Source: an uncultured Clostridia bacterium (lineage in GTDB: Bacteria > Bacillota > Clostridia > Oscillospirales > Oscillospiraceae). Taken from it: a stretch of DNA of 49,766 nt. Under the pieces are notes generated by a model. That model did no database searches, had not been told where the DNA came from, and was given only the letters and a program-made list of their open reading frames with translations. A program made the position numbers and the translations under genes. Below, one piece after another: positions 1-6,748 of the stretch; the stretch's first letter is position 1, and every line of letters begins with the position of its first letter. Location: positions 1-49,766 of the forward strand of contig CAMWFH010000004.1 in NCBI GenBank assembly GCA_947173485.1, given 5' to 3'.

Positions 1-120
1 GCGTGGTGACATCATCGCCGCCCTCGCCGGGCGTGGTGACATCATCGCCGCCCTCATCGGGGGTGGTGACATCATCGCCGCCCTCGCCGGGCGTGGTGAC
101 ATCATCGCCGCCCTCGCCGG
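1..120. repeat. 30-bp in-frame tandem repeats in the surface-protein gene
   Basis: Four copies of a 30-bp unit (1-30, 31-60, 61-90, 91-120) encode PGEGGDDVTT on the minus strand. Copies differ at only a few bases, and one reads PDEGGDDVTT. The array continues beyond the left edge. Such near-identical coding repeats usually vary in copy number by slippage or recombination. Confidence 0.95.
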
Positions 121-406
121 GCGCCTCGCCCAGGTCGGTCTTCTCCACGGTGAGGGTCACGGTGGCCTCGCCAACGCTCACGCCGGTAACGACGCCATCC
201 TCATCCACGGTCACGATGCTCTCATCACTGCTGGCCCAGGCTCCCGTCAAGCCGGGGACCTTCGCGCTGAGATCCTCAGTACCGCCTACTTCAACGACGA
301 TCTCGTCGCTGTTCGCATACGCGGTCAGCTGCAACATCCCCAGGCACATGGTCAGGGACAGGAACAGGGCAAGTCCGCGTCTGCTCAGGTCTTTCCAATT
401 CTTCAT
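1..406 (-). CDS. Secreted Big2-domain surface protein with decapeptide repeats, 3' end outside the window
   Basis: The reading frame starts at ATG 406-404 behind an AAGGAAG-type ribosome site and stays open to the left edge, so only about 135 N-terminal residues are visible. Residues 1-31 are a signal peptide: basic start, hydrophobic core, then TAYA before the likely cleavage. A bacterial Ig-like Big2 domain follows at about residues 33-85, recognised by WASSDESIVTV, DGVVTGVSVGEA and TVTL. After it the protein enters tandem PGEGGDDVTT repeats that run off the edge. Big2 domains are common in exported adhesins. The signal peptide resembles that of the surface protein at 22868 (RRG-ALF--L-MC---LQ pattern), and the two genes share a riboswitch leader type, so they are probably paralogous surface proteins. 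A C-terminal anchor cannot be checked here. Confidence 0.85.
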   Translation of the reverse strand, partial: MKNWKDLSRRGLALFLSLTMCLGMLQLTAYANSDEIVVEVGGTEDLSAKVPGLTGAWASSDESIVTVDEDGVVTGVSVGEATVTLTVEKTDLGEAPGEGGDDVTTPGEGGDDVTTPDEGGDDVTTPGEGGDDVTT

Positions 407-423
407 AATACCTTTCTTCCTTT

Positions 424-454
424 CTTTGCAGTTTTGCTCGGATGCAAAGTATCC
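424..454 (-). promoter_or_regulatory. Predicted expression platform of riboswitch array 1
   Basis: Just after the last aptamer the transcript can form a short CGGAT...ATCCG hairpin whose loop carries CTTTGC (444-449). CTTTGC can instead pair with GCAAAG (424-429), which abuts the ribosome site of the surface-protein gene. The same two alternatives occur at 22823-22851. No U-run terminator is visible, so control of translation is inferred. Confidence 0.5.
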
Positions 455-556
455 GGCGGCCGGGCTGGCATAGCGCTTTCTCCACGGAACTCACCGCAGT
501 ATCCAGCACCTTAGCCCCCATTAGCTTTGCGTCCCACCGTTTCCGATGGTTTGCTG
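452..556 (-). ncRNA. Cyclic-di-GMP-I (GEMM-I) riboswitch aptamer, third of three
   Basis: The transcript shows the GEMM-I pattern: GCAAACC, a P2 stem capped by a GAAA tetraloop, GGGACGCAAAGC, then GGGGGCTAAGG ... GCTATGCCAGCC. The GAAA loop and the CTAAG/TATG tetraloop receptor are hallmarks of the class. It lies closest to the coding region of the surface protein. Two bases upstream of the conserved C22 the base is A, where the Vc2 aptamer has ligand-contacting G20. That change is known from GEMM-Ib variants that accept cGAMP, so specificity is uncertain. Confidence 0.88.
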
Positions 557-651
557 ATCATAATCAGCCGCTGGGCGGCCTTATGCCCTCGTGCGGCACT
601 TAGGCCCCTGGCTCTGCGTCCCGCCCTTTCGGGCGGTTTGCCTTTTATGAT
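557..651 (-). ncRNA. Cyclic-di-GMP-I (GEMM-I) riboswitch aptamer, second of three
   Basis: An outer helix ATCATAA/TTATGAT (645-651 with 557-563) encloses GGCAAACC, a perfect stem capped by GAAA, GGGACGCAGAGCC and GGGGCCTAAG...ATAAGG. The canonical GCAAAGCC is GCAGAGCC here, and the 3' receptor strand is ATAAGG rather than TATGG. It may therefore bind more weakly. The G20 equivalent is G. Confidence 0.85.
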
Positions 652-764
652 TAGCAACCAGGCTGACATAGCGGTCCATCTCCTATGGACATTTGCCATC
701 ACATGAGATACGCCTTAGTCCCTTGGCTTTGCGTCACGCCCTTTCGGTGCGCTTTGCCAAACTT
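652..764 (-). ncRNA. Cyclic-di-GMP-I (GEMM-I) riboswitch aptamer, first of three
   Basis: The transcript carries TTTGGCAAAGCG, a GAAA-capped stem, GTGACGCAAAGCC, GGGACTAAGGCG and, after an enlarged P3 arm, CGCTATGTCAGCCTGG. P3 holds an inserted GTCCAT/ATGGAC hairpin, so this aptamer is longer than the others. The usual AAACC is AAAGC, compensated across the P2 stem. The G20 equivalent is G. It is the first aptamer met by the polymerase. Confidence 0.87.
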
Positions 765-797
765 ACGAGGTCCTTGCGTTAAGCACGCAGACTGCCC

Positions 798-860
798 TCA
801 GCTCTTGCCGCCAGTCCCGCAGTCAAGACGGGGACCGCAGTCCAGCGGCACAGCGCCCAT
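798..860 (-). CDS. Possible 20-residue leader peptide between the AP2 gene and riboswitch array 1
   Basis: A strong ribosome site (AAAGGAGGTGAGG) precedes ATG 860-858 and a 20-codon frame ending in TGA at 798. The peptide begins MGAVPLDCG and has no recognisable domain. It ends about 30 nt before the first aptamer. A comparable well-placed start codon with a similar ribosome site occurs at 22571 in the second module. It may be a translated leader or a chance frame; the quality of the ribosome site is the only argument. Confidence 0.35.
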   Translation of the reverse strand: MGAVPLDCGPRLDCGTGGKS

Positions 861-891
861 ATCCCTCACCTCCTTTCCTTATCTCCGCTCC

Positions 892-1401
892 TTAGATCCT
901 CTCTTTGCTATACCGCTCCACGAACGCGTCGTGGAACTGGGCTTCCGCCTCTTTCCGGGCCTTGACCGCGTCCTCGAACCGGACGTACTTGCCCAGATAG
1001 CGGCGTTTTCCCTGGAAACAGATGGTAGCCCGCCAGCGCCTGGCCCCCTTCATCCACTCCACGCCGGGGACCCCGCTGGTGTTGTTCCGGCGGACGGTCT
1101 TGGCCTGGAGCATCTCCACGCAGGTGCCCTCCACCAGCGTCAGCCGCTCCCGGATCGCCACGCAGCCGCAGGTCTTGACGTGACCGCTGCGCAGATGGGC
1201 CGTCTTGGCCACGATCTCCCGGCCGCAGTCGCACCGGCAGTGCCACGCCGTCTTATTGCCCACATTGTCCGCCGGGCTCAGGACCAGCAGCTTGCCGAAC
1301 CGCTGGCCGGTCAGGTCCATCTTCTTGCAGCTGTACCCACTCAGCTTTGCGCCCCTGTCAAGGGCTGCCTCTGCCGCTGGGGCCGGGACAGGTCTTTCCA
1401 T
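892..1401 (-). CDS. AP2-domain DNA-binding protein (module copy 1)
   Basis: This 169-residue protein has two parts. The N-terminal part is DLTGQRFGKLLVL followed by Cys-rich CRCDCG and KTCGC, likely a small zinc-binding region. The C-terminal part is an AP2/ERF-like DNA-binding domain (NNTSGVPGVEW, WRATICFQGKRRYLG, FEDAVKARKEAE). Such proteins occur in phages and Firmicutes, sometimes attached to HNH nucleases; no nuclease motif is seen here. ATG 1401 is chosen because GAGAGGAAAA lies just upstream; the frame is open to 1500, but that part has no homology to the paralogue at 22068. The two paralogues agree at about two thirds of positions by eye. Each lies directly upstream of a GEMM-I array and a surface-protein gene in the same orientation, so the gene appears to be part of the module. 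A role in control or mobility is not shown. Confidence 0.85.
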   Translation of the reverse strand: MERPVPAPAAEAALDRGAKLSGYSCKKMDLTGQRFGKLLVLSPADNVGNKTAWHCRCDCGREIVAKTAHLRSGHVKTCGCVAIRERLTLVEGTCVEMLQAKTVRRNNTSGVPGVEWMKGARRWRATICFQGKRRYLGKYVRFEDAVKARKEAEAQFHDAFVERYSKERI

Positions 1402-1478
1402 ACTTTTCCTCTCTGTCTGACTGCCGTACAGCAGAAAGGCACGTCCCTTCGCCGCTGCACCCACTTCTATGTATAGCA

Positions 1479-1507
1479 AGGATACCATAAGTAGGTACAT
1501 TTTTCAA
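1479..1507 (-). promoter_or_regulatory. Sigma-A promoter of the AP2 / riboswitch / surface-protein unit
   Basis: On the minus strand TTGAAA (1502-1507) and TATCCT (1479-1484) are separated by 17 bp, upstream of the AP2 gene. No better promoter is seen between the AP2 gene and the aptamers, so the aptamers probably sit inside an AP2-led transcript. Confidence 0.6.
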
Positions 1508-1572
1508 GAGCTATGGAAAATTATTTTATCCTACCACCGGGGCGTGCCTTCCCGCTCACAGACAGCCCCCTC

Positions 1573-2172
<600 letters not shown>

Positions 2173-2242
2173 TCACTATAGACGCCGTTCGGGATCCATC
2201 CATGGACTCCGGTGTTTTGCGGCGCAGCACCTACCATAGCTA

Positions 2243-2476
2243 TCAAAGCACGATCTCTGCCCTGCTGTCAGAGCGAGGCTGTTCTCCTGTCTGCTTGAGC
2301 AAAGCATCCAGGTCCTCAAAGGAGGCGATGCTGTCCACGAAGGACCGCCTCCACTGGGTGTAATCGAATTTTTCCCGCAGGAGCGTAGAAACGAAGAGTT
2401 CGGCTTCCCTCACGCCCATATTTTCGGAAAGACGGCGAAGCCCTCTGTCGATCACTTCTATACTGTTCGTACTCAT
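2243..2476 (-). CDS. Small unknown protein upstream of the recombinase
   Basis: This 77-residue charged, helical protein starts MSTNSIEVIDRGLRRL. ATG 2476 is chosen because AGGAGG lies 7 nt upstream; the frame is open further but has no second ribosome site. I do not recognise a family. The gene stands 70 bp before the recombinase on the same strand and could be co-transcribed with it. A TATAAT (2519-2524) lies upstream with only a weak -35, immediately after the tRNA-operon terminator. Size and position recall small partner genes of mobile elements, but no function can be assigned. Confidence 0.6.
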   Translation of the reverse strand: MSTNSIEVIDRGLRRLSENMGVREAELFVSTLLREKFDYTQWRRSFVDSIASFEDLDALLKQTGEQPRSDSRAEIVL

Positions 2477-2524
2477 CCCCCGGCCTCCTATCGGACTGAT
2501 CTCTCTTGCAATAGCCTCATTATA

Positions 2525-2563
2525 CAAAAAGTTGACAGACCACTAAAAATGCGGTCTGTCAAC
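2525..2563 (-). terminator. Terminator of the tRNA operon
   Basis: A perfect 11-bp stem (2531-2541 with 2553-2563) is followed on the minus strand by TTTTT. It lies 6 nt past the CCA end of tRNA-Cys. Confidence 0.9.
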
Positions 2564-2568
2564 TCTTT

Positions 2569-2644
2569 TGGAGGCGACACCCGGATTCGAACCGGGGGAA
2601 TCAGGGCTTTGCAGGCCCTTGCCTTACCACTTGGCTATGTCGCC
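2569..2644 (-). tRNA. tRNA-Cys (GCA)
   Basis: The cloverleaf has acceptor GGCGACA/TGTCGCC, anticodon loop CTGCAAA (anticodon GCA), T-arm GGTTCGAATCC, discriminator T and an encoded CCA. It is the last gene of the tRNA operon. Confidence 0.95.
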
Positions 2645-2671
2645 AAAGTAGGCGAAACGACTTCGCCAGAA

Positions 2672-2712
2672 AGGGAAAAATGGAGCGGGCGACGAGGCTC
2701 GAACTCGCTACC
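2672..2712. repeat. Duplicated 3' end of tRNA-Gly (41 bp, att-like)
   Basis: These 41 bp are identical to 2851-2891. They contain the T-arm, acceptor strand and CCA of tRNA-Gly plus the bases after it. There is no D-arm or anticodon arm, so this is a remnant and not a second tRNA. Such duplications of a tRNA 3' end mark integration sites of genomic islands and phages. Confidence 0.85.
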
Positions 2713-2806
2713 GGCACCCCACGAATGCCGTTCCGTCATTCGCAGGGCCCCCACCGGCCTCCCTTGACTCAACGCGCCTGCGGCGCAGGTGGAGGCAGCG
2801 AGTTCG
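2700..2806. repeat. 107-bp structured element with inverted tRNA-Gly T-arm ends
   Basis: The ends CGAACTCGCTACC (2700-2712) and GGCAGCGAGTTCG (2794-2806) are inverted copies with one mismatch. Inside are further palindromes such as GAATG...CATTC and GCCTGC...GCAGG. The right end matches 20 bp of tRNA-Gly (2879-2898, one mismatch) in the opposite orientation. It is either a small miniature-element-like insertion or a rearrangement scar. Confidence 0.6.
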
Positions 2807-2859
2807 TCCGTCTAGGGGAACATTGCGCTCGGATGGGGCGCTTTTCACTTAGGGAAAAA

Positions 2860-2935
2860 TGGAGCGGGCGACGAGGCTCGAACTCGCTACCTCCACCTTG
2901 GCAAGGTGGCGCTCTACCAGATGAGCTACGCCCGC
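2860..2935 (-). tRNA. tRNA-Gly (GCC)
   Basis: Acceptor GCGGGCG/CGCCCGC, anticodon loop TTGCCAA (GCC), T-arm GAGTTCGAGCCTC and encoded CCA form a complete 76-nt cloverleaf. Confidence 0.96.
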
Positions 2936-2938
2936 ATA

Positions 2939-3014
<76 letters not shown>

Positions 3015-3053
3015 ATATGGACCTGCGAGATACCTGCTCTCACAGGCCATTTG

Positions 3054-3130
3054 TGGCGACCGAGAAGGGGCTCGAACCCTCGACCTCCAGCGTGACAGGC
3101 TGGCGTTCTAACCAACTGAACTACTCGGCC
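3054..3130 (-). tRNA. tRNA-Asp (GTC)
   Basis: Acceptor GGCCGAG/CTCGGTC, anticodon loop CTGTCAC (GTC), T-arm GGTTCGAGCCC and encoded CCA give a 77-nt cloverleaf. Confidence 0.96.
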
Positions 3131-3178
3131 ATCCTAAGGGGGAACGTTCCGTCCCACCGGATACCTATTTATAATAGG

Positions 3179-3254
3179 TGGTGGGAACAACAGGGCTCGA
3201 ACCTGTGACCCCATGCTTGTAAGGCATGTGCTCTCCCAGCTGAGCTATGCTCCC
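3179..3254 (-). tRNA. tRNA-Val (TAC)
   Basis: Acceptor GGGAGCA/TGTTCCC, anticodon loop CTTACAA (TAC), T-arm AGGTTCGAGCCCT and encoded CCA give a 76-nt cloverleaf. It is the first gene of the operon. Confidence 0.96.
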
Positions 3255-3283
3255 GACTATGCCGCCCGCAAGCGACATTGGTC

Positions 3284-3312
3284 ATTATACTCGAAGTCCC
3301 CCTCCCTGTCAA
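3284..3312 (-). promoter_or_regulatory. Consensus sigma-A promoter of the tRNA operon
   Basis: On the minus strand TTGACA (3307-3312) and TATAAT (3284-3289) are perfect consensus hexamers with 17 bp between them. They lie about 30 bp upstream of tRNA-Val. No G/C-rich leader or extra regulatory element is visible. Confidence 0.92.
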
Positions 3313-3357
3313 GCCCTATTCTTGAAAAAACTGCATCTTTTTTTCTCTGTCCTTTGG

Positions 3358-4242
3358 TCACTTTTCCCCCATCTCATCCAGCAGGCGGTCCAGGTCCTCG
3401 CCGGTGAAGCGCTGGACGCTCTCGCAGAACTGGCAGCTCAGCTCGCAGGTCTCCTGCTCCCGGCGGAGCCGGCCCAGCTCCTCCCTGCCCAGGCTGATCA
3501 GTGCCCGCTCCATCCGCTCCCGGCTGCAATAGCACCGGTACTCGATGGGGCTGGTCTCCAGGATCTCCACCTCGAAGTCCGACAGCACCGTCCGCAGCAG
3601 CTCCTCCGGCCCCATGCCGCCGTCCAGGAGGGACGACACCGCCGGCGCGGCCATGATCCCGCCCTCCACCTTGGCGACCACGTCCTCCCCGGCCCCCGGC
3701 AGCAGCTGGATGAGATAGCCCCCCGCCGCCCGGACGCTCTGGTCCCGGTCCACCAGCACCCCCAGGGCGCAGGCCGTGGGGATCTGCTCGCTCTCCACGA
3801 AGTAGGCCGCCAGGTCCTCGGCGATCTCGCCCCCCAGCAGCTCCACGCTCCCGATATAGGGCTCCTTCAGCCCGATGTCCCGGATCACCGTCAGCAGGCC
3901 CTCGCTGCCCACGGCGGCGCCCACGTCCAGCTTGCCGTCCGGCCGCAGGGGCAGGTCCACCTGGGGATCGCCCACATAGCCCCGCACGTTGCCCCAGGGG
4001 TCCGACACCGCCAGCACCGTCCCCAGGGGCCCGCCGCCCTTGATCTGGAGGGTCAGGCTGGCCCCGTCCTCCTTCAGCGCGTTGCCCATCATAGACGCCG
4101 CCGCCAGCGCCCGGCCCAGGGCCGCCGTGGCCACCGGCAGTGCCTTGTGGATCTGCCGCGCCCGCTCCGTCAGCTCCCTAGTGGACACCGCCACCGCCTT
4201 CACATAGCCATCCTTCGAGATGGCCCTTACCAATTCATCCAT
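3358..4242 (-). CDS. hslO: Hsp33 redox-regulated holdase chaperone
   Basis: HslO is a cytosolic chaperone switched on by oxidative unfolding. The 294-residue product has the Hsp33 N-terminal fold (LVRAISKDGYVKA, GALKxDGxSLTLQI-like segment, GGPLGTV) and the C-terminal zinc switch: CYC near residue 240 and CQFC near residue 275, the usual CxC...CxxC pair. ATG 4242 is preferred because GGGGAAGAGG lies just upstream; the frame opens 7 codons earlier. The start overlaps the stop of the upstream Cro-like gene by 8 bp, so the gene is translationally coupled to a regulator array. Downstream there is only an A/T-rich hairpin with a T-run (about 3320-3335), a weak terminator, before the tRNA promoter. 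Confidence 0.93.
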   Translation of the reverse strand: MDELVRAISKDGYVKAVAVSTRELTERARQIHKALPVATAALGRALAAASMMGNALKEDGASLTLQIKGGGPLGTVLAVSDPWGNVRGYVGDPQVDLPLRPDGKLDVGAAVGSEGLLTVIRDIGLKEPYIGSVELLGGEIAEDLAAYFVESEQIPTACALGVLVDRDQSVRAAGGYLIQLLPGAGEDVVAKVEGGIMAAPAVSSLLDGGMGPEELLRTVLSDFEVEILETSPIEYRCYCSRERMERALISLGREELGRLRREQETCELSCQFCESVQRFTGEDLDRLLDEMGEK

Positions 4243-4465
4243 CGTCCTCTTCCCCTTTTCCATCTGGTATCCACTCGATCAGGTCCCCCGGCTGGCATCG
4301 CAAGATCCGGCAGACCGCATCCAGACTGTCTACCCGGATACCAGTCCCATTTTTGCGCAGGCGCTGTATGGTGCTTTCAGCGATCACCTGCTCCTGCCGC
4401 AAACGATAGGCAGAATATCCGGCTTTTTTCAGTTCTTCAAGAATGCTGACTTTGTATCTGATCAT
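4235..4465 (-). CDS. Small Cro/C1-type HTH regulator (array copy 4)
   Basis: This 76-residue protein is a compact helix-turn-helix regulator of the YozG-like XRE type: MIRYKVSILEELKKAGYS, then RLRQEQVIAESTIQRLRKN (helix-turn-helix) and LDAVCRILRCQPGDLIEW. The CQPGDL[IV]EW tail is shared by all four neighbours. The paralogues suggest ATG 4465, although a GTG 12 nt earlier is in frame. The C-terminus is acidic (GKGEEDDG) and overlaps hslO. A DNA-binding role is likely from the family; the target is unknown. Confidence 0.85.
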   Translation of the reverse strand: MIRYKVSILEELKKAGYSAYRLRQEQVIAESTIQRLRKNGTGIRVDSLDAVCRILRCQPGDLIEWIPDGKGEEDDG

Positions 4466-4486
4466 AAGCTTCCCCACCGATCGAGC

Positions 4487-4699
4487 CTAGTCCCGGATCC
4501 ATTCGACCAGGTCCCCCGGCTGGCACTCCAGCAGGCTACACAGGACCCCCAGTGTCTCCAAGGTGATTTTTGTATTGCCACTTCGGAGCTTTTGCAGGGT
4601 TGCCGCAGGGAGCAGGCGATCTCGCTTCTCTAGGACATATGTCGTATATCCAGCAGCCTTCAGCGCCGCCAGCACATCTATTTTGTATCTAAACATCAT
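4487..4699 (-). CDS. Small Cro/C1-type HTH regulator (array copy 3)
   Basis: This 70-residue paralogue reads MMFRYKIDVLAALKAAGYT, a divergent helix-turn-helix (LEKRDRLLPAATLQKLRSG) and LGVLCSLLECQPGDLVEW. Its start ATGATG overlaps the stop of the restored frame of the broken copy upstream (ATGA overlap) and has no ribosome site of its own. Its expression should therefore depend on coupling to that frame. With the upstream gene frameshifted, coupling may be lost. The real start may be the second ATG. Confidence 0.82.
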   Translation of the reverse strand: MMFRYKIDVLAALKAAGYTTYVLEKRDRLLPAATLQKLRSGNTKITLETLGVLCSLLECQPGDLVEWIRD

Positions 4700-4942
4700 T
4701 CAATAGCATACTTGCGAATATGCTGCTTTTCATCCCTCCCTGGCATCCATTCGATCAGGTCCCCCGGCTGGCACTCCAGCAGTGTACAGATGGTATCCAG
4801 CGTTTCAACACTGATCTTAGTATTTTCCAATGCGCAGCTGCTGTAAGGTCCCTTCACCAAGGACTTTCTCCTGCCGCAGGCGGTAGGAGGAATACCCCGC
4901 CTTTTTCAACGCTTCAAGGATATTGATTTTATAAATGATCAT
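4696..4942 (-). pseudogene. Frameshifted Cro/C1-type HTH regulator (array copy 2)
   Basis: From ATG 4942 the frame encodes a typical copy (MIIYKINILEALKKAGYS, RLRQEKVLGEGTLQQLR) but stops at TAA 4817-4819 after 41 residues. If one base is removed from the run of four A on the coding strand (4823-4826), the frame continues as GNTKISVETLDTICTLLECQ and ends at TGA 4696 in the expected tail CQPGDLIEW plus a short extension. A single-base insertion in the homopolymer explains everything. It may be a real mutation, a phase-variable tract or a sequencing error. Confidence 0.85.
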
Positions 4943-4959
4943 ATACAGTTTTCCGCCCA

Positions 4960-5172
4960 TTACATCTCATCAGGCACCCATTCGATCAGGTCCCCCGGTT
5001 GGCACTCCAGCAGCGTACAGATGGTATCCAGCGTTTCAACGCTGATCTTGGAACTGCCTGACCGTAAAGTCTGTATAGTTCCCTGTCCCAAAACGTCCTC
5101 TTTCCGCAAGCGATAAGAGGAATACCCCACCCTTTTCAGTTCAGCTAGAATATCAACTTTATAGTGTATCAT
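4960..5172 (-). CDS. Small Cro/C1-type HTH regulator (array copy 1)
   Basis: This 70-residue intact copy reads MIHYKVDILAELKRVGYS, RLRKEDVLGQGTIQTLRSG and LDTICTLLECQPGDLIEW. It is the first gene of the array, with GGAG about 8 nt before the ATG. The four copies with hslO form one leftward operon. Copies 1 and 2 are the most alike, pointing to recent tandem duplication. The family is a small XRE-like repressor; no operator is obvious. Confidence 0.87.
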   Translation of the reverse strand: MIHYKVDILAELKRVGYSSYRLRKEDVLGQGTIQTLRSGSSKISVETLDTICTLLECQPGDLIEWVPDEM

Positions 5173-5203
5173 ATATCTACTCCACTAGACACCAAAAAAA
5201 GTC

Positions 5204-5231
5204 TTTACAAGCACCAAAAATAGTATATAAT
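5204..5231 (+). promoter_or_regulatory. Sigma-A promoter for the gene at 5264
   Basis: TTTACA (5204-5209) and TATAAT (5226-5231) are separated by 16 bp, about 32 bp before the start codon. Confidence 0.75.
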
Positions 5232-5263
5232 CAGAAATAGAATTTGTAAAGGAGGTCCCTGCT

Positions 5264-5539
5264 ATGAACGCCACCCAGCGCGTGCTTTTCGACCACATCC
5301 TGGCCCATTCTCTCCTGGACTACTACGAAAAAACGGACTATGCCGCCCGCCGGGCAGACTGGGAGACGTTAGACAGCGCCCTCCGGTCCCAGCTGACGGC
5401 GGAGCAGGCGGCGCTGCTGGAGCGGGTGGACGAGGCCGTCCTCTGGCGGCAGACGGCGGAGCTGGAGGCCATGTTCTTAGCCGCCATGGACCAGTTCTCT
5501 GCCCTGCTGGGCTACTTCCCCCGGATGGCGGCGAAGTAG
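5264..5539 (+). CDS. Small helical protein of unknown function
   Basis: This 91-residue acidic, all-helical protein starts MNATQRVLFDHILAHSLLDYYEK. The start has a strong AAGGAGG 10 nt upstream and a good promoter. I do not recognise a domain; there is no signal peptide or membrane segment. It stands alone: the HTH array is divergent, and the methyltransferase on the other strand overlaps its last 28 bp tail to tail. The clear promoter and ribosome site make it a real gene. Confidence 0.75.
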   Translation: MNATQRVLFDHILAHSLLDYYEKTDYAARRADWETLDSALRSQLTAEQAALLERVDEAVLWRQTAELEAMFLAAMDQFSALLGYFPRMAAK

Positions 5540-6285
5540 ATCCGCTCCTCCTCCGGCCGGGGGGCGCTCATGCGGCAGTCGCCGAAGGTCCGCACCCGCT
5601 CGAACCCCGCCGCCAGCAGCTCCCCCCGCAGCTCCTCCACCTCGTAGGCCCGCTGGCGGTGGAACTCGAAGTCCCGCCGCCAGCCGCCCTCCGCCTGCCG
5701 GGTGAAGATGTCCATATAATAGGAGCAGCACCGCTTCTCGAACTCCGTCCGCCAGACGCAGTAGACGTCCTCGGTCTCGTCCAGGAACACCTGCCCGTCC
5801 AGCCGTTTCAGCTTGTAGGCGGAGTTGATGTCGAACACCAGCGCCCCGCCGGGGGCGATGAACAGCCGCAGCCGCTCCAGGGTCCGCCGCAGGTCCCGGA
5901 TATCGGTCAGGTAGTTGAGGCTGTCCAGGCAGCAGATGGCGGCGTCCACCGTGTCGTTCAGGTCCAGCCCCGCCATCTCCTGGTGGAGCAGCAGGGGCCG
6001 CTCCGGGCACAGCGTCTCCGGCGGGTCCGGCGACTGGTACAGCGCCTCCAGCTTCTCCCGGGCGGCGGAGAGCATCTCCTCGCTGCCGTCGGCGGCGATC
6101 ATCTCATACCCCCGCTCCGCCAGCAGCGCCGTCATGGCCCCAGTGCCGCAGGCCAAGTCCAGCACCGTCCGCACGCTCCGGCGGCTCCGGCGCAGCAGCT
6201 TCTCCACGAAGTCCGCCCGCCGCCGGTAGTCTACGTCCACCGTCAGCGCGTCATAGCAGCCGGCCAGGGCCACATAGGCGCTCAC
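5512..6285 (-). CDS. Class I SAM-dependent methyltransferase
   Basis: This 257-residue enzyme has the methyltransferase motif I VLDLACGTGAMTALL near residue 40, the acidic end of strand 2 (IAADGSEEML), and DAAICCLDSLNYL as motif II-III. Substrate cannot be told. The frame is open much further upstream, but GTG 6285 is chosen: GGGGAGG lies just before it, the homology begins there (AYVALAGCYDALT) and it overlaps the stop of the TrpR-like gene by 4 bp (GTGA). The two genes are therefore translationally coupled, an arrangement I consider common in Clostridia. Confidence 0.85.
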   Translation of the reverse strand: MSAYVALAGCYDALTVDVDYRRRADFVEKLLRRSRRSVRTVLDLACGTGAMTALLAERGYEMIAADGSEEMLSAAREKLEALYQSPDPPETLCPERPLLLHQEMAGLDLNDTVDAAICCLDSLNYLTDIRDLRRTLERLRLFIAPGGALVFDINSAYKLKRLDGQVFLDETEDVYCVWRTEFEKRCCSYYMDIFTRQAEGGWRRDFEFHRQRAYEVEELRGELLAAGFERVRTFGDCRMSAPRPEEERIYFAAIRGK

Positions 6286-6581
6286 GGCCTCCCCTCCCCG
6301 GCGGTCCGGTCGAAGTAGACCTGATACCCCCGGCTCCCCTGGTTCAGTGACCGGTTCACCCGGCTGATGGTGGCGCTGGAGGCCCCGGTCCTCTCCAGGA
6401 TATCGTTGTACACCGCGCCGTCGTGGAGCATCAGCGCCACCTCGAAGCGCTGCTCCATGGAGCGCAGCTCCGTCACGGTACACAGGTCCTGGAAGAAGTC
6501 GTAGACCTCCTCCTCGGTCCGCAGCTGCAAGATCGCCCGGTACAGGGCGTCGCTCTTCTTCTTCTCGCTGATTCGTGCCAT
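6282..6581 (-). CDS. YerC/YecD-family TrpR-related DNA-binding protein
   Basis: This 99-residue protein starts MARISEKKKSDALYRAILQL and contains a TrpR-like helix-turn-helix: LRSMEQRFEVALML, YNDILERTGASSATISRVNR. ATG 6581 is preferred over the upstream in-frame start because AGGAGG lies 6 nt before it. The family resembles the trp repressor fold, but ligand and targets are mostly unknown. It is the first gene of a two-gene operon with the methyltransferase. Confidence 0.88.
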   Translation of the reverse strand: MARISEKKKSDALYRAILQLRTEEEVYDFFQDLCTVTELRSMEQRFEVALMLHDGAVYNDILERTGASSATISRVNRSLNQGSRGYQVYFDRTAGEGRP

Positions 6582-6748
6582 ACTGTGCCTCCTGTTCTCT
6601 CTCGTGGTAAGATCTCTATCACAAAACACAGCCGAACATATCGGGTGTATTTTAACACTTTATAATGGCAAAGTAAAGCCCATTTTCTATCGCCGCCCCG
6701 CCCCCGCCTACAGGGCCCTCCCTTCCAAAAATTTTCTGCCCGCCCCCC

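Noticed and set aside
1..120. 30-bp direct repeats as a CRISPR array
   Set aside because: The units abut without spacers and read in frame as PGEGGDDVTT of a secreted protein.
2672..2760. Second tRNA-Gly gene
   Set aside because: Only the T-arm and acceptor strand are present; D-arm and anticodon arm are missing.
3247..4449. 400-codon plus-strand frame
   Set aside because: It is the complement of hslO and a regulator gene, with shadow-frame composition.
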